Of a stretch of 64,000 nt of DNA, positions 45,596 through 55,388 are shown in pieces. The stretch covers positions 1 through 64,000 of the forward strand of contig NZ_FORY01000013.1 of NCBI RefSeq assembly GCF_900114135.1. Reading direction: 5' to 3'. This DNA is from Celeribacter halophilus (GTDB lineage Bacteria > Pseudomonadota > Alphaproteobacteria > Rhodobacterales > Rhodobacteraceae). Under the pieces are notes generated by a model that was not told the DNA's origin, did not search any database, and was given only the letters and a program-made list of their open reading frames with translations. A program made the position numbers and the translations under genes. Position 1 is the first letter of the stretch, and every line of letters starts with the position of its first letter.

Positions 45596-45777
45596 GCGCG
45601 TCTTTCCCTGTGCTCAAAAGTTGCGCCTTGATAACACGGAATGACGCGACACCTGCAAGCCGGTATTGCGCAAGACCCGCATGGCAGATCGGGTCAGGCC
45701 ATAAAACGTGTCACAAAGGTCGGTGTGCCGTGCGGATCCTCCCTGTGCAGGAAGCCCGCGCGGCAGGCCCATGCGCC

Positions 45778-45960
45778 TCAGGCGTCCTGAAGCTTGCTGC
45801 TTTCGTGGACGAATTTCTTGTCGCAATAGGGACATTCCACATAGCCGGTGTCATGCGGGATCACGAGCCAGACACGCGGGTGGCCAAGCGCACCCTCGCC
45901 GCCATCGCAAGCCACTTTCCATTTGGAGACCACTTCCGTTTCCGGCGCTTCAATCGTCAT
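45778..45960 (-). CDS. Zinc-finger CHCC domain protein
   Basis: 60 residues from ATG 45960 with AAGGAC. The zf-CHCC pattern C-x8-H...C-P-Y-C is seen in [16 protein letters not shown] and [11 protein letters not shown]. It is related to the C-terminus of the NDUFS6 complex I subunit. The role in bacteria is unknown. Confidence 0.85.
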   Translation of the reverse strand: MTIEAPETEVVSKWKVACDGGEGALGHPRVWLVIPHDTGYVECPYCDKKFVHESSKLQDA

Positions 45961-46154
45961 GTCCTGTCCTTTTCGCTGTCTGGCGTCAGCCGCATGAGGG
46001 GGCTGTGCGGGTCTGTGCAAAGGGCTTGGCGGTTGGTGCGGTTGCCGCAGCCATACAGACCGCCTAAGTCAGGGGCATATGATAGCGATCCGTGCGGCAC
46101 GGACAAGAGGCAACCGCCCGTAGAACAGGCGTGCGGACAGAAGGAGCGAGACCG

Positions 46155-47087
46155 ATGAGCAACGCACTTGAGATCGAAGCCCTGCGCAAGACCTATGCAG
46201 GCGGGGCCGGACAGCCTCCGAAAGAGGCGCTCAAAGGTGTCGATCTGGCGATTCCGCAGGGGTCGATCTTTGGTCTTCTGGGGCCGAATGGCGCGGGCAA
46301 ATCCACCTTGATCAACATTCTTGCGGGGCTGGTCATCAAGACCTCCGGCAAGGTGCGGATCTGGGGATTCGATCAGGACGTGAATCCGCGCCAGTCCCGC
46401 GCCGCCATCGGGGTTATGCCGCAGGAGCTGAACCTCGATCCCTTCTTTACCCCGCGCGGGGCGCTTGAAGTGCAAGCGGGCCTCTACGGCGTGCCGAAAC
46501 GCGATCGGCGCACCGATGAAATCCTCGAGCTTATCGGGTTGTCCGACAAGGCTGACGCCTATGCGCGCACGCTGTCGGGCGGGATGCGGCGGCGGCTTTT
46601 GCTGGGCAAGGCGCTGGTGCATGACCCGCAAATTCTCGTGCTGGACGAACCGACCGCAGGGGTCGATATCGAGCTGCGCCAGATGCTCTGGACCAATGTG
46701 CGCAAACTCAACGAGGAGCGGGGCATGACCATCATTCTCACCACGCATTACCTCGAAGAGGCGCAGGAAATGTGCGACGAGATCGCCATCATCAATCACG
46801 GCGAATTGATCAAACAGGACACGACCAAGAACCTCTTGGGGCTGATGGATGCCAAGACGCTGGTGATCGAACCCGAAGGCGGCGCGCCGGAGAGTTTTGC
46901 TTTGCCCGAAGGTGTCAAAATGGGACGCCGCCGCGACGGGGCTCTGGTCTTCGATTTCTCGCGCGGGCAAGCCTCGGTCGGAGCCATCCTGGATGCGGTC
47001 AAGGCCGCTGGCATCACCATCGGAGACGTGCGCACGATGGAGCCGGATCTGGAAGATGTCTTTGTCGAACTGACTTCGGGAAAATAA
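46155..47087 (+). CDS. ABC-2-type transporter ATPase without adjacent permease
   Basis: 310 residues. Walker A G-P-N-G-A-G-K-S-T, signature L-S-G-G-M-R-R-R-L, Walker B I-L-V-L-D-E-P-T-A-G-V-D and H-loop T-T-H-Y. The G-G-M-R-R-R signature places it with DrrA/CcmA-like exporters. A C-terminal regulatory segment follows. No membrane partner is next to it, so it must work with a permease encoded elsewhere. Start 46155 is set by M-S-N-A-L-E with AAGGAG. Confidence 0.88.
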   Translation: MSNALEIEALRKTYAGGAGQPPKEALKGVDLAIPQGSIFGLLGPNGAGKSTLINILAGLVIKTSGKVRIWGFDQDVNPRQSRAAIGVMPQELNLDPFFTPRGALEVQAGLYGVPKRDRRTDEILELIGLSDKADAYARTLSGGMRRRLLLGKALVHDPQILVLDEPTAGVDIELRQMLWTNVRKLNEERGMTIILTTHYLEEAQEMCDEIAIINHGELIKQDTTKNLLGLMDAKTLVIEPEGGAPESFALPEGVKMGRRRDGALVFDFSRGQASVGAILDAVKAAGITIGDVRTMEPDLEDVFVELTSGK

Positions 47088-47106
47088 CCCACGCGCGGGT
47101 GCGGGC

Positions 47107-47160
47107 TTTCTGATGGTCTAAATACTCAATAAAAACCCTGCCTCACAGCGGGGTTTTGTC
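47107..47160 (+). repeat. TTTCTGATGGT/AAATACTC repeat, copy 3, with terminator
   Basis: TTTCTGATGGT-CT-AAATACTCAATAAAAACC begins 19 nt after the ABC ATPase stop. It runs into a stem with AAAACCC (47132-47138) and GGGGTTTT (47150-47157), a modest terminator usable from both sides. Confidence 0.6.
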
Positions 47161-47178
47161 AATTTTGGATATGTTTTC

Positions 47179-47556
47179 TCACTTGCAGGTCAGTGGCCCG
47201 CAGGGCTCTCCGCCCAGAAGATGCACATGGAAATGCGGCACTTCCTGATGGGAATCTGCGCCGGAATTGGTGATCAGGCGAAAGCCTTGTCCCCCCGCAG
47301 ATTCCGCCACGCCCAGCTGTTCCGCGACCTTGGTGACAGAGCGGAAAAAGTCGAGTTGCTCGGCGTCGGAGGCAGCTTGCACGAAATGGTCGTAACAGCG
47401 GTAAGGCCCTTTCGGGATCACCAGAATATGTACCTTTTTCTGCGGCGTGATGTCGGGGAAGGCCAGCGTGTGCGCGCTCTCGAACACCGGCGTCGAGGGG
47501 ATCTCGCCGCGCAGGATTTTGGCAAAGACGTTCTGGTCATCATAGGCGTAGGGCAT
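47179..47556 (-). CDS. HIT-family nucleotide hydrolase
   Basis: 125 residues. The histidine triad is H-F-H-V-H-L-L near the C-terminus. Family members hydrolyse adenosine phosphoramidates or AMP-lysine. Starts M-P-Y-A-Y-D-D-Q-N-V-F-A-K-I-L-R-G-E-I-P. It begins 12 nt after the GT14 gene stop, same strand. Confidence 0.9.
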   Translation of the reverse strand: MPYAYDDQNVFAKILRGEIPSTPVFESAHTLAFPDITPQKKVHILVIPKGPYRCYDHFVQAASDAEQLDFFRSVTKVAEQLGVAESAGGQGFRLITNSGADSHQEVPHFHVHLLGGEPCGPLTCK

Positions 47557-47567
47557 GGGGGCCTCCC

Positions 47568-49145
47568 TCAGTCGGAAAACAGGTAATGCATCGAGACAAT
47601 CTCGCGCGCTTTATCTTCGGGGATGCCGAGGAAACGTGCAAGGGGCCGCGCATTTTCCTCCGGCGTGTTGCTTTGTGAAATCCGGTTGTAATTGTCGAAC
47701 TCGGCGTCACGGATACGGTCGCTTTCGTCGGTCATATCCGAGCGGATGGTCGGCAAAAGCCGTTCGATCGCCTCCTCCGGAGTCTGGTCTCCGGCCAGTC
47801 CCGTGCGTTTGGCATGTCCGGCGAGATAGTCGTCAGTGAATTCGCACTCGATCTCCAGCAGCCGCGAACTGGAGCGATCGGCGTAGAAGTCCTGAATCAG
47901 GTCGATGCCTGTCGGGTCGAGACAGATGACCATGCGATTCGTGTCAAAATAGTCGAACAGCATCCGCACCCATGCGCGTCTGTGCCGCGTCCGTTTCTCA
48001 AGGCTTTTCTCGATCCCGCCGAGGTCGGGCAGGGCGCTGCCTTCCTCGTTGAACAGGTATTCGAGACAGGGAATGTCGGTCTTGGTCTTAATTTCCGCCA
48101 CAAGCCGTTTGGCGACGTGCCATTTCTTGCACACGATGATCAGAAGCTCGCGGTTGCGACCAAGGGAGCTTTCGGTCTCCCAGAACCGCTGCGCAAACCG
48201 CCGCCCGTTCCGGCCCCGATTGGTGAGGAACTGGAACAGCGAGCGCCCCTCGTTCGAGATCTGGAACTTCACGCCGGTGGCGGCATAGAGATCGCCGAGG
48301 CGTTTTTTCAGTTCCTTGGCCTCGGGGGAGATTTTGCGGGCAAAGAGATAGTCTTGTGACAGGAGCAGGTCGTAGTGGTCATTATAGAACACCACGGGCA
48401 TACCGTAATCGGTGAACATCAGGAAGGTCTGGGTGCGGGTGCGGATTTCCTTTTCGGGCACCACATGGCGCACGACGGTCTGGAAAAACGTCTCGTCGGG
48501 AATCCATGTGGTGCGGAAGAATCGCATCACATCCTTGCGCTGGCGGGTGAAGTCGAGAATCCATTCGACGGTCCGCCGGCGCAGGCACCACCATTGCGAC
48601 CCGATCATGATTTGCAGGTCGTCAGGGATGTCGCGGCGCAGCCCGAGGCGTTGTTGCAGCTTCAGGCTTTCATAGAACAGCCACTTGTTGTTGCGTTCGT
48701 TGAAACAGTGTCGGTAGATCAGCCGCTCTTCCTTGATGCCGGTCTTGATCCAGTCGCTCTCGAAAAAGTCGAAGCTTTCGATAAAGTCCACATCCTCGCG
48801 GTCGAGGTAATCATGCATATATTCGGCGGTCTTGATCGACATGCAGTCGCCGGAGAGCATGTAAAAATGGGTTGCGCGCGGAAAATCCCGCTCGGCCGCC
48901 TCAAGGGCGTAAAGCGTGGCCTGCACAAGGCTCCACTCGCCCCAGCCGCATTTGATGCGTTTGGTGGCAAAGGTGACATTGGGGTTGTTTGCGAGCCCCT
49001 TCTGGATCGCCTCGAAGGTCTCCTTGCCGCCGCTGGCATCGAAGTGGATCGAGATATAATCCCCCGCACGGGTGAGGCGACGGGCCTGATCAATGATCGC
49101 CTCGGGGTCTTTATGGCACAACAAGATAAAGGCAATTCGCGCCAT
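47568..49145 (-). CDS. GT14 glycosyltransferase with C-terminal DUF5928
   Basis: 525 residues. N-terminal core-2/I-branching beta-1,6-GlcNAc transferase-like domain: A-F-I-L-L-C-H-K-D-P near the start, Y-M-L-S-G-D-C-M near 94-101 and W-I-P-D-E-T-F-F-Q-T-V near 219-229. The C-terminal ~250 residues fit the Rhodobacteraceae DUF5928 extension, with L-L-I-I-V-C-K-K-W-H and M-V-I-C-L-D-P-T-G. Divergent from the sulfotransferase gene across 133 bp. Probably modifies a surface glycan; the acceptor is unknown. Confidence 0.83.
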   Translation of the reverse strand: MARIAFILLCHKDPEAIIDQARRLTRAGDYISIHFDASGGKETFEAIQKGLANNPNVTFATKRIKCGWGEWSLVQATLYALEAAERDFPRATHFYMLSGDCMSIKTAEYMHDYLDREDVDFIESFDFFESDWIKTGIKEERLIYRHCFNERNNKWLFYESLKLQQRLGLRRDIPDDLQIMIGSQWWCLRRRTVEWILDFTRQRKDVMRFFRTTWIPDETFFQTVVRHVVPEKEIRTRTQTFLMFTDYGMPVVFYNDHYDLLLSQDYLFARKISPEAKELKKRLGDLYAATGVKFQISNEGRSLFQFLTNRGRNGRRFAQRFWETESSLGRNRELLIIVCKKWHVAKRLVAEIKTKTDIPCLEYLFNEEGSALPDLGGIEKSLEKRTRHRRAWVRMLFDYFDTNRMVICLDPTGIDLIQDFYADRSSSRLLEIECEFTDDYLAGHAKRTGLAGDQTPEEAIERLLPTIRSDMTDESDRIRDAEFDNYNRISQSNTPEENARPLARFLGIPEDKAREIVSMHYLFSD

Positions 49146-49278
49146 ATTGGAAACCGTAACCTGTTTTTTGCTTCATTGTCCGCTTACAAGCGTAACCAAT
49201 CATTGAATAATCAAGGGGAATTTGCTTTTAAAGCAAAAAGGGTCACATTGCGTGTGACAAAGAGGAGTAGTGGTAATT

Positions 49279-50097
49279 ATGGGCTTTCCCGGAACCTGGA
49301 TGACTGAAAGCGAGAGTGTTGTTTATCGCGTCGTCCCCAAATGTGCCTGTTCGACGATCGGGCAGATCATGTTCTATTCGGATCACGGCGAGTTTTTCGA
49401 CGGTGACATTCATGACAGCAAGGATCGCATGCACAAATGGGCGCAGGAGGAAAGCCAACCTCTGATCGAAGCCAATGTGCAGGCGCATAAAAGCTATGCT
49501 TTCACCTGTGTGCGCAATCCCTACACCCGTGTTTTGTCGAGCTTTTTTGACAAGATCTGCGGCATTCAGCGCAATGGTCGCCGCTATCGTGGCAACCTTG
49601 TTCCGCAGCTGATCCAGAAATATGGGATCGAAGTGGGCGGGCCTGATGGCAAGCAGGAGTTCGACCAGATCGCGAGCTTCCGCCGCTTCCTTTTGTTTGT
49701 GCGTGATACCATCCGCTGGCGCCGCCCGATGGACCCTGACATCCACTGGTCAGCCATGTCCGGTCATGTCTCCACCTTCATTGTAAATGGCGGGACATAT
49801 GACAAGATTTTCTTTACGGAGAAATTCAACGAGGGGATGCAGGACGTGCTCGACCATATCGACGCGCCGCACAAGGTCGATCTGAGCGCGATTCCGCGGT
49901 TCAACGAATCCGAGGGGCACGGGCCGAAGCGGCTGCATCCGGTCGAGGACTATTTCGACGACCTGTCGATGCATTTGATGTGGGAAATCTACAAGCGCGA
50001 TTTCCAGCTCTTCAAATACGACTTTGAAAATCCGGGCAACAAGATGCCTTTGGGCGAGGTTGATCTCGACGAGGTTCATGCCAAACTGGGCGACTGA
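49279..50097 (+). CDS. Sulfotransferase family 2 protein
   Basis: 272 residues. PAPS 5'-phosphosulfate loop-like V-P-K-C-A-C-S-T-I-G-Q near 19-29 and 3'-phosphate motif C-V-R-N-P-Y-T-R-V-L-S-S-F-F near 77-90 (numbering from M-G-F-P). ATG 49279 is chosen because GAGGAG is 11 nt upstream; GTG 49270 is too close to it. With the divergent GT14 gene this suggests synthesis of a sulfated glycan or lipid. Confidence 0.82.
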   Translation: MGFPGTWMTESESVVYRVVPKCACSTIGQIMFYSDHGEFFDGDIHDSKDRMHKWAQEESQPLIEANVQAHKSYAFTCVRNPYTRVLSSFFDKICGIQRNGRRYRGNLVPQLIQKYGIEVGGPDGKQEFDQIASFRRFLLFVRDTIRWRRPMDPDIHWSAMSGHVSTFIVNGGTYDKIFFTEKFNEGMQDVLDHIDAPHKVDLSAIPRFNESEGHGPKRLHPVEDYFDDLSMHLMWEIYKRDFQLFKYDFENPGNKMPLGEVDLDEVHAKLGD

Positions 50098-50122
50098 CCT
50101 TTTTCACTTGCCAGAAAACACA

Positions 50123-50158
50123 AAAATGCCGCCGGGAGGGGACTCCGGCGGCATTTCT
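50123..50158. terminator. Terminator between convergent genes
   Basis: AATGCCGCCGG and CCGGCGGCATT form a long stem around a GAGGGGACT loop. A-rich on the left and TTTC on the right allow some activity in both directions. Confidence 0.8.
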
Positions 50159-50208
50159 GATTTCCATCCGCCCTGAGCACTCAGGCTCAGAGCGAACGGG
50201 ACCACCTC

Positions 50209-50553
50209 TTATTGGTAGTTGTTGATGCTTTTGTCGGCGAGGGCTGCGCCGTTGGAGCCAACGAGGACGAACTCAAGGTTCGAATTCGCAGCACCAGCGT
50301 CGAGGCTGACTTTCACATCGGTGTTCGCGCCGGCGTTCACGTCGGTCGAGCCGAGCAGAGCCACACGTTCGCCGCCGTGGACGGAGTAAACCTCCAGAGT
50401 TGCCGGAGCTTCGGCACGCACGAGTTCAACATTCGCAACGGTTTTGGTGGAGGACTGGTTGCCCGGGATGATGTAGTTGGGGCCTGCAACAGCGGCAGTG
50501 CCAGCAACAGCAACGATGGCGGCGGCGGTCAGTGTTTTGAGGGAGAATGTCAT
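50209..50553 (-). CDS. Small secreted protein of unknown function
   Basis: 114 residues from ATG 50553. Signal peptide (M-T-F-S-L-K-T-L-T-A-A-A-I-V-A-V, cleavage near A-V-A about residue 23). The mature part is rich in Asn, Ser, Ala, Gly and Val with predicted beta strands (T-L-E-V-Y-S-V-H-G-G-E-R-V-A-L-L-G-S). No family recognised. The upstream in-frame M-K-R-T-T-T is less likely as start. Monocistronic behind a long AT-rich region. Confidence 0.75.
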   Translation of the reverse strand: MTFSLKTLTAAAIVAVAGTAAVAGPNYIIPGNQSSTKTVANVELVRAEAPATLEVYSVHGGERVALLGSTDVNAGANTDVKVSLDAGAANSNLEFVLVGSNGAALADKSINNYQ

Positions 50554-51059
50554 GGTTGTGGTCCTTTTCATTTCATTTCTAGTTGTGGGTGACGCTGTCT
50601 GTTCGTTTTTGCGTCTCTCGATGGAATAATATTTAGGCTTGTGTCATGCCTGTGTAAAGTCGAACAAATTTACCATTTTTATCCAGATAAATGTGCATAT
50701 ATGCAGATCACATTTCGGCGATTGTCGCGGGATTTTTTGTGATTCCGTGAAACATTGTGCGAATTCACCTTATTTGGAGCAAATAACTGTGCTTTTTCTA
50801 ATTGTGTGCATATGCGCACCAAATATTGCGGATTTTTGGGATATTTTAACACTTCGATTTATTTCTGTGCGCCTGCGCTCGAAACGCGCTTAAAAACCAT
50901 ACAGAACATAGGCGGGTTCGCCCGCAACAGGGCGCAGGGGCGCATCAACGCCATCCGAACGCAGGCCCGCCAGACAGAGTTTCAGGCCGAGCCGCCCATT
51001 ATACGCAGCTGCGTCAATTTTCCGCTGGAGTTTGGATATGTGAGGCGCATGATGGAACT
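50554..51059. promoter_or_regulatory. AT-rich divergent intergenic region with two palindromes
   Basis: 506 bp between divergent genes with no convincing gene; 50640-50860 is markedly AT-rich. TGCATATATGCA (50694-50705) is perfect and GTGTGCATATGCGCAC (50804-50819) has one mismatch; both share a TGCATA core and could bind the same regulator of the secreted-protein gene. Confidence 0.45.
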
Positions 51060-51977
51060 ATGGCTCATGATCAACATCCCCACCATCACCACCATATTGA
51101 CCCCGAAGCCGGAGATGCCCGCGTCGCCGGTGCCATTGCGGTCAACCTGTTTCTGACACTCGCGCAGATTGTCGGTGGCGTGATCTCCGGCTCTATGGCG
51201 CTGATCGCCGATGCGATTCACAACCTGTCGGATGCGCTCTCTCTGGTCATTGCCTTCGGGGCGCGCAAAATTGCCCGCAAGCCGCGTGACGGGGGGATGA
51301 CCTTTGGCTATGGCCGCGCCGAAGTGGTGGCGGCGATGGTCAACTACACCACCTTGATCGTGATCTCTGTCTATCTCTTTGCCGAAGGCGTGTCCCGCCT
51401 GTTCAATCCGCCCGAAATCGCGGGCTGGACCGTGGTGATTATCGCAGTCATTGCCCTGAGCGTTGATCTGGTGACGGCGCTTCTGACCTACACCCTGTCA
51501 AAAGACAGCCTGAACATCCGCGCGGCATTTCTGCATAATCTTGCGGATGCGGGAACGTCGGTGGCGGTGATCTTTGGCGGGGTGGTCATTCTCTTGTGGG
51601 ACTGGCGTCTGATCGACCCGCTGCTGACCATTGCGATCTCGCTCTATATCCTCTGGCAGGCGTTGCGCGAGTTGCGCCCTGTGATCCGCATCCTGATGCT
51701 GGGCGCACCGGAAGGGACCAAGGCCGGTGATATTGCCGCAGCCCTTGAAGGGATCGAGGGGGTCGAAAATGTGCATCACATCCACCTGTGGCAAATCGAT
51801 GAGCATCGCAATTCGGTCGAGGCCCATGTGGTGATTTCCGGCGAGGCCGCGCCTGTGCTGGTGGAGGTGAAAGCCCTGCTGCGTGACCGTTTCGCCATCG
51901 CCCATTCCACCCTTGAGGTCGAAGCGCCGGGGGCCGGATGTGCGGGCGATGCTGATCCGGCGGTGCCCGCGGGTTGA
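51060..51977 (+). CDS. Cation diffusion facilitator family transporter
   Basis: 305 residues. Histidine-rich N-terminus (H-P-H-H-H-H-H), six membrane helices and metal-site motifs H-N-L-S-D and H-N-L-A-D (A-D-A-I-H-N-L-S-D-A-L in helix 2, F-L-H-N-L-A-D-A-G in helix 5), the Zn2+/H+ antiport signature of CzcD/ZitB proteins. A cytoplasmic CTD follows (V-H-H-I-H-L-W). Exports Zn2+ or a related divalent metal. Confidence 0.92.
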   Translation: MAHDQHPHHHHHIDPEAGDARVAGAIAVNLFLTLAQIVGGVISGSMALIADAIHNLSDALSLVIAFGARKIARKPRDGGMTFGYGRAEVVAAMVNYTTLIVISVYLFAEGVSRLFNPPEIAGWTVVIIAVIALSVDLVTALLTYTLSKDSLNIRAAFLHNLADAGTSVAVIFGGVVILLWDWRLIDPLLTIAISLYILWQALRELRPVIRILMLGAPEGTKAGDIAAALEGIEGVENVHHIHLWQIDEHRNSVEAHVVISGEAAPVLVEVKALLRDRFAIAHSTLEVEAPGAGCAGDADPAVPAG

Positions 51978-52007
51978 TCGCGGCTGGACGGTTGCCTGAC
52001 GTTGGCC

Positions 52008-52772
52008 TTAACGGGCGCGAAAATCGTTGAACCAGTCCAGCCCGTCTTTCGTGCGTGCCTTCGGCATGTATTCCGCCGAGATCCAGCCTGTATAGCCGCT
52101 CTCGTCCACGCGGCGAAAGAACTCCGGATAATCAATGAGCCCTTGCACCGGCTCATGGCGCTCCGGTGCGCCTGCGATCTGGATATGGCGCACATAGGGG
52201 GCATAGCGCGTCCAGGCAGCCAGAGCGTCTCCGGTGATGATCTGGGCATGATAGGCGTCGAATTGCAGCCCCAGATTCGGCGCATTCACCGCGTCGAGCA
52301 CCTCGACGGCCAGATCGAAATCATCAAGGAAATAGCCTGGCATATCCTGCCCGTTGATCGGCTCGATGGTGAGGCTCAGCTCGGGCGCTTCTTTCGCGGC
52401 CCATGCCAGATTGCGCGTGTAGGTTTCATGCGCGGCCTCGCCTTTGGCCTTTCCCGCCATGATATGCATGTGCTGTGCGCCCAGAAATTGCGCATAGCGC
52501 AAGGCTCGTTTGAAATCGCGCCGGAACCGCTCTTCCAGCTCCGGCACGGCGGCAAAGCCGCGCTGTCCGCCGGTGTAATTCGGGGGCGGCACATTGATGA
52601 GCACCATGTCGAGCCCCAGATCCGCCATACGCTGCGCCACCTCGGAGGCAGGTTCGTCATAGGGGAACAGCACTTCCACAGCCGTGAAACCGCAGGCTTT
52701 GGCCTCCGCAAACCGCTCAAGGAGCGGGTATTCCTTGAACAGAAAGGACAGGTTCGCGGCAAATCTGGGCAT
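52008..52772 (-). CDS. Hydroxypyruvate isomerase-like TIM-barrel protein
   Basis: 254 residues, xylose-isomerase-like barrel. F-A-A-N-L-S-F-L-F at the start, G-A-Q-H-M-H-I-M-A-G, L-T-I-E-P-I-N and Q-F-D-A-Y-H-A-Q fit the Hyi/OtnI family with metal ligands Glu, Asp, His. Interconverts hydroxypyruvate and tartronate semialdehyde in glyoxylate metabolism, or a related sugar acid. No glyoxylate genes adjacent. Start 52772 by family N-terminus. Confidence 0.85.
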   Translation of the reverse strand: MPRFAANLSFLFKEYPLLERFAEAKACGFTAVEVLFPYDEPASEVAQRMADLGLDMVLINVPPPNYTGGQRGFAAVPELEERFRRDFKRALRYAQFLGAQHMHIMAGKAKGEAAHETYTRNLAWAAKEAPELSLTIEPINGQDMPGYFLDDFDLAVEVLDAVNAPNLGLQFDAYHAQIITGDALAAWTRYAPYVRHIQIAGAPERHEPVQGLIDYPEFFRRVDESGYTGWISAEYMPKARTKDGLDWFNDFRAR

Positions 52773-52816
52773 GATGTCCTTTCGCAAATCTTGGCTCGGA
52801 TGGTCTTGTCGGAATG

Positions 52817-53380
52817 TTAGGCGAGGTCCGCCGCCTTGGCAATTTCGAAGAAAGACCCGGCAGACCAGACACCGAACAGCGCCTCTCCGTCGATCTCTTC
52901 CGTCACCGCGTGATCGACGAGGCGAAAAAAGCTCTTGCGGTCTATGAGTGCCTCAAGTCCCGCGCGCACCTCGACATAGGGCGCAGGCTCACCGTCGCGG
53001 GTCTCGACGCGAATCGGGTGTTCCGCATCGGCGGTCACCTTATCGCCCACGGAGGTGTGGAAGGTGAGCCGCTGGTCCTTGCCTTCGCCTTCGATGTCGA
53101 AATCCACCGCCAGAAACGGCGCATCATCCACGGTGATGCCGACTTTCTCCACGGGGGTCACAAGGAAATACTTGTCGCCCTCGCGTTTGAGCACGGTCGA
53201 GAACAGCCGCACCAAGGGCGCACGGCCAATCGGCGTGCCCAGATAGAACCACGTTCCGTCCCGCGCAATGCGCATGTCGAGATCGCCGCAAAACGGCGGA
53301 TTCCACTTGTCCACCGGCGGTAATCCGCGCCCTTTTGCGGCTTTCACGGCGCTGGCGATGCTTTCTGCAGAAACTGCCAT
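52817..53380 (-). CDS. DUF1285 protein
   Basis: 187 residues. Conserved P-P-F-C-G-D-L-D-M-R-I-A-R-D-G-T-W-F-Y-L-G-T-P-I-G-R and V-E-K-V-G-I-T-V-D-D-A-P-F define the family, whose function is unknown. Start 53380 has AAGGAG. Divergent from the moxR operon. Confidence 0.88.
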   Translation of the reverse strand: MAVSAESIASAVKAAKGRGLPPVDKWNPPFCGDLDMRIARDGTWFYLGTPIGRAPLVRLFSTVLKREGDKYFLVTPVEKVGITVDDAPFLAVDFDIEGEGKDQRLTFHTSVGDKVTADAEHPIRVETRDGEPAPYVEVRAGLEALIDRKSFFRLVDHAVTEEIDGEALFGVWSAGSFFEIAKAADLA

Positions 53381-53469
53381 GGAAAAATCTCCTTCTGACC
53401 CTTTTGTCATTTGTGCTTTGCATGCGACACGGGTCTAATAGTGCCATGGTTCGACCCGAGGAGTAAGAC

Positions 53470-54470
<1,001 letters not shown>

Positions 54471-54474
<4 letters not shown>

Positions 54475-55388
54475 CTCAACCCCGCTCCACTTCCGGTTTG
54501 AACACTGGCCCGAACACAGGTCCGAATACTGGCCTGCGCGCCCGCGCCGAAACGCTCAGCTCCCCCTTGCCGCCGTTGCAGGCACGGGCGGAGCAATTGG
54601 CCCGCACGCTTTTGATGGGCGGGCACGGGCGGCGACAATCGGGCATGGGTGACGAATTCTGGCAATACCGCCCCGCGCAGGCGGGTGATCCGGGCCGCTC
54701 TATCGACTGGCGCAGGTCGGGACGCTCCGACGGGCATTTCGTGCGCGAAAAGGAATGGCAGGCGGCGCAATCCGTGCATCTCTGGGTCGATCTGTCGGCC
54801 TCGATGGGTTTTGCCTCGGATACGGCCCTGCCGCAGAAATCCGGTCGAGCGGCCTTGCTCGCAATGGCGCTCTCGATCCTGCTGATGAAAGGCGGGGAGC
54901 GTGTGGCGCTGGCCTCTTTGGGCACGCCGCCGCGCATCGGGGCCTTGCAACTCCGGCGCATTGCCGAGGGCCTGTCGCAAACGGCGGGCGAGGACTATGG
55001 CGCACCGGATGCCGCGCTGTTCCTGCCACATGCCCGCGCGGTCTTCCTCTCCGATTTTCTCGGCCCTGTTGAAGCGGTGGAAAAGGCTGTTGCTGCCGCC
55101 TCGGATCGCGGCATTTCCGGTGTGCTCTACCAGATTCTCGATCCCGCCGAAGAAGCATTCCCCTATCGCGGACGCACGGTGTTCACCTCCATGACAGGCG
55201 CGCTCCGGCATGAGACATTGCGCGCCACCGACCTGAAAACCCGCTATCTGGAGCGGCTGGCCGAACGCAAGGACCGGTTGCGCGAAATCGCCCGTCATGC
55301 GGGCTGGCGCTTTGCCACGCATCACACGGATCACAGCGAACTGTCCGCGCTCTTGTGGCTTTACGAAGCTTTGGAGGGGCCGCGCTGA
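54471..55388 (+). CDS. DUF58 domain protein
   Basis: 305 residues. The DUF58 signature R-P-A-Q-A-G-D-P-G-R-S-I-D-W-R-R-S-G-R near 67-85 and the VWA-like L-W-V-D-L-S-A-S-M-G-F with a MIDAS-type D-x-S-x-S. N-terminal repeats N-T-G-P in T-G-P-N-T-G-P-N-T-G-L are unusual low complexity. Second gene of the moxR operon, overlapping both neighbours. Confidence 0.92.

Noticed and set aside
50639-50893. 84-codon frame in the AT-rich gap
   Set aside because: Start lacks a ribosome site and the product has a random-looking hydrophobic composition; AT-rich noncoding DNA.
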